A DNA stretch of 7,548 nt from CAYRCJ01 sp964422785. Its GTDB lineage: Bacteria > Patescibacteriota > Minisyncoccia > UBA11713 > 2-01-FULL-45-33. The notes under the pieces are model-generated. The model saw nothing but the letters and a program-made list of their open reading frames with translations. It was not told the DNA's origin and made no database searches. Both the position numbers and the translations under genes were made by a program. The stretch is taken from assembly GCA_964422785.1 (NCBI GenBank), contig CAYRCJ010000038.1, forward strand, positions 1-7,548, in the 5' to 3' direction. Positions 6,104-7,548 of this stretch are shown one piece after another (the stretch's first letter is position 1; every line of letters begins with the position of its first letter).

Positions 6104-6133
6104 AAAATAGCACCAAAGGCGCTATTTTGTAAA
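6104..6133 (-). promoter_or_regulatory. Possible promoter with overlapping 25-base palindrome upstream of the zinc-ribbon gene
   Basis: Minus strand TTTACA (6128-6133), 18 bases, TATTTT (6104-6109). A hairpin occupies 6104-6128 (AAAATAGCGCC, TTT loop, GGTGCTATTTT; 11 pairs, one G-T) and so fills the spacer and -10. It could be an operator for a dimeric repressor, or a factor-independent terminator for read-through from the dioxygenase gene. The rest of 6134-6217 shows nothing I recognise. Confidence 0.4.
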
Positions 6134-6217
6134 GTTTGGGTCGGCTAGTGGACACATTCAGAACTTTGGATTGATTAAGCATTGGAAAAGAGTTGAGCGT
6201 GTTGAGTTTTGTGTAAA

Positions 6218-6246
6218 ATAAAAAAACGGGCTTCATGGCCCGCTCA
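6218..6246 (-). terminator. Intrinsic terminator of the dioxygenase gene
   Basis: Minus strand GAGCGGGC, CATGAA loop, GCCCGTTT (core CGGGC/GCCCG at 6227-6242), then a run of T (6219-6226). It lies 10 bases past the stop at 6256. Confidence 0.88.
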
Positions 6247-6255
6247 TTCGAAATT

Positions 6256-6981
6256 TTATATTTTCCATCCTGTCCAAATATTAGTAAGCATTTCCCATTG
6301 GCGCTCTCCGTTATTCTTGAGCCATATGCGAAAGAAAACAGCGACCCGATCGTTATCAGAAATATTCACTGCCGCCGCGTGTCCCAACTCATAATGGCAA
6401 AGTACGATGTCGCCGGCTTGGCATTGTAATTGCAACGGAGATTCTACCAGATCAATTTTTGGAAATCCTTCATTCATTGCAACCGGTCCACGGTCACGAA
6501 AATATTTTTCAAGTTTGTAGTGCGAGCCGGGCCATACAGTAAAATTTCCGGCAAATAACGAGGTTACCGGCGTTAAGAACACGCCAACCAATGCAGTAAA
6601 ATTTTGAATCCTTGTTCCCTTCAGTCCGTTATTTGGCGTTGGGATACCATCGATATGCCACTTTGGTGGATTGGGCTTTTCAGAGTTATGCGCTCGGCGA
6701 ATCGCAATCTGACCGCCGCTATACTCCTTAATATTGGACCAGCCAATCGCTTCATCAAGGATGTTGTATATCGGAGATTTTATCAGAAGATCGCTGATCA
6801 TTGGGCTTTTTCGTAAATCTGGACAATACGATTGGTGGTCATACTCCACCTGCCTCGACTTATCGTAATTAACCATAAGATCGTTATCAATTATTTTTCG
6901 GGCTCGCGCCACAAGTTCTTGTGGAGCCATTTGAGGAAATATATGATACCCGGCGGTCCGTAAATTATTTTTCCAATCCAT
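6256..6981 (-). CDS. PhyH-like Fe(II)/2-oxoglutarate-dependent dioxygenase
   Basis: 241 residues, typical for the phytanoyl-CoA dioxygenase superfamily, which hydroxylates small molecules or acyl and amino-acid derivatives with O2 and 2-oxoglutarate. The iron triad is visible: HxD at His109-Ile-Asp111 (WHIDG) and distal His201 in GDIVLCHYELGHAAAVN. Arg212, exactly 11 residues after His201, is the expected 2-oxoglutarate anchor, the spacing known in human PHYH. NFTVWPGSH (146-154) is the conserved strand between them. All key residues are present, so it should be active; the substrate cannot be told. ATG 6981 follows GGGAGGG (6985-6991). Promoter and terminator are its own. Biosynthetic neighbours that would hint at substrate are absent. 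Such enzymes are uncommon in minimal genomes, so acquisition by transfer is possible. Confidence 0.9.
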   Translation of the reverse strand: MDWKNNLRTAGYHIFPQMAPQELVARARKIIDNDLMVNYDKSRQVEYDHQSYCPDLRKSPMISDLLIKSPIYNILDEAIGWSNIKEYSGGQIAIRRAHNSEKPNPPKWHIDGIPTPNNGLKGTRIQNFTALVGVFLTPVTSLFAGNFTVWPGSHYKLEKYFRDRGPVAMNEGFPKIDLVESPLQLQCQAGDIVLCHYELGHAAAVNISDNDRVAVFFRIWLKNNGERQWEMLTNIWTGWKI

Positions 6982-7035
6982 CTTCCCTCCCGGCGCTTAG
7001 ATTCTGTATTTAGTTGTTAATTTTCACCCAAAAAT

Positions 7036-7064
7036 AAAGTAACATAACTAGTATAGCGTGTCAA
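7036..7064 (-). promoter_or_regulatory. Likely promoter of the dioxygenase gene
   Basis: Minus strand TTGACA (7059-7064), 17 bases, TACTTT (7036-7041) preceded by an extended -10 TG (TGT). It begins just after the CCA end of tRNA-His; no terminator hairpin separates them, so some read-through from the tRNA cluster is possible. Confidence 0.5.
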
Positions 7065-7069
7065 GTAGT

Positions 7070-7146
7070 TGGGGTGCCTGACGGGTTACGATCCCGTTGC
7101 CTCCGCTGCCACAGAGCGGCGCTCTACCGATTGAGCTACAGGCACC
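7070..7146 (-). tRNA. tRNA-His(GTG), with encoded G-1 and CCA
   Basis: Full cloverleaf on the minus strand. Acceptor GTGCCTG/CAGGCAC, T8 A9, D-arm GCTC/GAGC, anticodon arm CCGCT-CTGTGGC-AGCGG with anticodon GTG, and T-stem ACGGG/CCCGT. The body is 7073-7145 (73 bases). G at 7146 opposite discriminator C (7073) is the G-1:C73 pair specific to tRNA-His, which confirms identity. CCA is encoded at 7070-7072. The T-loop reads ATCGTAA instead of the usual TTCRANY, exchanging the T54-A58 pair for A54-T58. It is the last gene of the tRNA cluster, with a plausible own promoter. Confidence 0.95.
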
Positions 7147-7154
7147 ATATATAA

Positions 7155-7182
7155 ATTATAATTAATAAATTCTTCCGAACAA
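7155..7182 (-). promoter_or_regulatory. Possible promoter of tRNA-His
   Basis: Minus strand TATAAT (7155-7160), 8 bases before the tRNA 5' end, so transcription would begin almost at the mature end. The -35 is weak (TTGTTC, 7177-7182, 16-base spacer) and lies in the trailer of the broken tRNA-Phe. Confidence 0.45.
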
Positions 7183-7200
7183 AGTGCCGCGGGGGTGAAT

Positions 7201-7222
7201 CCCTGCCTGCCGGCAGGCAGGG
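7201..7222. repeat. 22-base perfect palindrome, copy 1 (in T-loop of the broken tRNA-Phe)
   Basis: Half-site CCCTGCCTGCC followed by its exact reverse complement. It is identical to 7448-7469. In any of several frames it encodes LPAGRQ-like peptides, which I recall as scattered in CPR gene calls, suggesting a dispersed palindromic element. Confidence 0.95.
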
Positions 7223-7228
7223 AACACC

Positions 7229-7254
7229 GCAAAAGCAATCCGGATTGCTTTTGC
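7229..7254. repeat. 26-base perfect palindrome (at variable loop of the broken tRNA-Phe)
   Basis: Half-site GCAAAAGCAATCC followed by its exact reverse complement, unrelated in sequence to the 22-base palindrome. Only one copy in the window. Confidence 0.95.
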
Positions 7255-7283
7255 CGACGCTCTTCAGGCGTCTGCTCGTCCCA

Positions 7284-7415
7284 GGGCAACTATTATCAAT
7301 CTTACAAACACAGTGCCGCGGGGGTGAATCGAACACCCGACACGACGCTCTTCAGGCGTCTGCTCTACCACTGAGCTACCACGGCACTGTGTCGACAAAA
7401 TCAATGTAGTTGCCC
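7284..7415. repeat. 9-bp inverted repeats enclosing the intact tRNA-Phe
   Basis: GGGCAACTA at 7284-7292 and TAGTTGCCC at 7407-7415, perfect, 114 bases apart. They mark the ends of the segment lying between the two halves of the broken tRNA-Phe. Confidence 0.8.
7314..7385 (-). tRNA. tRNA-Phe(GAA), intact, no encoded CCA
   Basis: Full 72-base cloverleaf on the minus strand. Acceptor GCCGTGG/CCGCGGC (one T-G pair), T8 A9, D-arm GCTC-AGTGGTA-GAGC, anticodon arm GACGC-CTGAAGA-GCGTC with anticodon GAA, variable GTGTC, T-arm GGGTG-TTCGATT-CACCC, discriminator A. CTG follows, so CCA must be added by the enzyme encoded at 3636-5741. The flanks are complementary for 7 further bases (7308-7314 with 7386-7392), lengthening the acceptor stem in the precursor. 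No convincing promoter of its own is visible; it is probably read from upstream of the window with the partial tRNA at the right edge. Confidence 0.96.
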
Positions 7416-7441
7416 GTCAAAATCACATTGGTGATTTTGAC
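7416..7441. repeat. 26-base hairpin repeat (11-bp stem, ATTG loop)
   Basis: GTCAAAATCAC, ATTG, GTGATTTTGAC. It follows directly on the right arm of the 9-bp inverted repeat and precedes copy 2 of the 22-base palindrome. There is no T-tract, so it is not a typical terminator. Confidence 0.9.
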
Positions 7442-7447
7442 CCACTT

Positions 7448-7469
7448 CCCTGCCTGCCGGCAGGCAGGG
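7448..7469. repeat. 22-base perfect palindrome, copy 2 (at D-arm of the broken tRNA-Phe)
   Basis: Identical to 7201-7222. Its last bases abut CTACCAC, the D-stem/acceptor sequence of the broken tRNA-Phe. Confidence 0.95.
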
Positions 7470-7486
7470 CTACCACGGCGCTTTGT
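7470..7486 (-). pseudogene. Broken tRNA-Phe, 5' portion (acceptor strand and start of D-arm)
   Basis: + strand CTACCACGGC equals the intact tRNA-Phe 5' end (7376-7385). The following GCTTTGT pairs with ACAAAGT at 7179-7185, so the acceptor-stem extension of the broken copy is still recognisable. It is separated from its 3' portion by the intact tRNA-Phe unit. Confidence 0.75.
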
Positions 7487-7517
7487 CCATAAAAATTTAA
7501 TTTATCAACCCTCCCTG

Positions 7518-7548
7518 TGCGGCCGGTGGGATTCGAACCCCCGGCCTT
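7518..7548 (-). tRNA. Partial tRNA, 3' part only (T-arm and acceptor); identity unknown
   Basis: Minus strand GGGGG-TTCGAAT-CCCAC (T-arm with one G-A mismatch), then CGGCCGC and discriminator A at 7518. No CCA is encoded (CAG follows). The anticodon lies beyond the window edge. It is the promoter-proximal member of the cluster as seen here. Confidence 0.8.

Larger units (their letters stand above)
7179..7280 (-). pseudogene. Broken tRNA-Phe, 3' portion (anticodon arm, T-arm, acceptor), interrupted by two palindromes
   Basis: Aligned to the intact tRNA-Phe at 7314-7385: acceptor 3' strand and T-stem (7185-7197) are identical; T-loop AAT/AA (+ strand) is retained but its central CG is replaced by a 22-base palindrome (7201-7222). 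AACACC (7223-7228) resumes the T-arm. A 26-base palindrome (7229-7254) then replaces five bases of T-stem/variable loop. The anticodon arm with GAA and the GAGC strand of the D-stem (to 7277) are identical. Homology stops in the D-loop at about 7278. The remaining 5' part is at 7470-7486, beyond the intact copy. It cannot be a normal tRNA unless the inserts are removed. Confidence 0.85.

Noticed and set aside
7086..7336. Minus-strand open frames of 66-67 codons
   Set aside because: They run through tRNA-His, the broken tRNA-Phe and the 22-base palindrome; they lack a credible start signal and exist only because the palindrome reads as LPAGRQ.
7179..7486. CRISPR array
   Set aside because: Repeats are palindromes within tRNA sequence with irregular spacing and no series of repeat-spacer units.
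7179..7486. Split or intron-containing functional tRNA-Phe
   Set aside because: Insertions are at three places with no archaeal bulge-helix-bulge or group I intron core, and an intact tRNA-Phe lies alongside; decay is the simpler reading.
1..7548. Alternative genetic code (TGA as glycine, as in Gracilibacteria)
   Set aside because: No gene here ends in TGA, but conserved genes run full length without in-frame TGA, so nothing supports recoding.

Overview
The window looks like a piece of a small, gene-dense bacterial genome, most likely from the Candidate Phyla Radiation (Patescibacteria, Parcubacteria-like). This is inference. It rests on the compact ABC-F ATPase, a tiny CPH...CxxC zinc-binding protein of a kind I associate with these lineages, very short gaps with terminator and promoter packed back to back, and two copies of a 22-base CCTGCC/GGCAGG palindrome whose translation (LPAGRQ) I recall seeing in CPR gene calls. 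No 16S gene or other lineage marker is present.

Layout, left to right. (1) Positions 1-294, + strand: the C-terminus of a beta-rich protein resembling a carbohydrate-binding module, ending at a bidirectional terminator. (2) Positions 330-1674, - strand: an operon of four small unrecognised genes, behind a near-consensus promoter (TTGACA-17-TATACT). They encode an exported Cys-containing peptide, two two-helix membrane proteins and one soluble protein, each with a strong Shine-Dalgarno (SD) sequence. Three of the four end in TAG, whereas the complete genes elsewhere end in TAA; with the partial gene at the left edge this could be a prophage-like or other acquired segment. (3) Positions 1761-6072, - strand: housekeeping genes as single transcription units: ABC-F ATPase, cold-shock protein, CCA-adding enzyme with HD domain and an unexplained C-terminal extension of about 240 residues, and the small zinc-binding protein. 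(4) Positions 6256-6981, - strand: a PhyH-type Fe(II)/2-oxoglutarate dioxygenase. (5) Positions 7070-7548, - strand: a tRNA cluster with tRNA-His(GTG), an intact tRNA-Phe(GAA), a second tRNA-Phe broken into two pieces, and the 3' part of another tRNA at the right edge.

The most unusual part is the tRNA cluster. The broken tRNA-Phe is split so that its halves flank the intact tRNA-Phe. Its T-loop, variable region and D-arm are each interrupted by palindromic DNA. Both tRNA-Phe copies carry inverted repeats that extend the acceptor stem, with one compensated base-pair difference between the copies. The whole of 7179-7486 is thus a set of nested inverted repeats around a working tRNA gene, consistent with palindromic elements that insert into structured RNA loops.

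Functionally, the central part is translation-related: tRNAs, the enzyme that adds or repairs their CCA ends (tRNA-Phe does not encode CCA; tRNA-His does), a ribosome-associated ABC-F ATPase and an RNA-chaperone cold-shock protein. The units are independently promoted rather than one operon.
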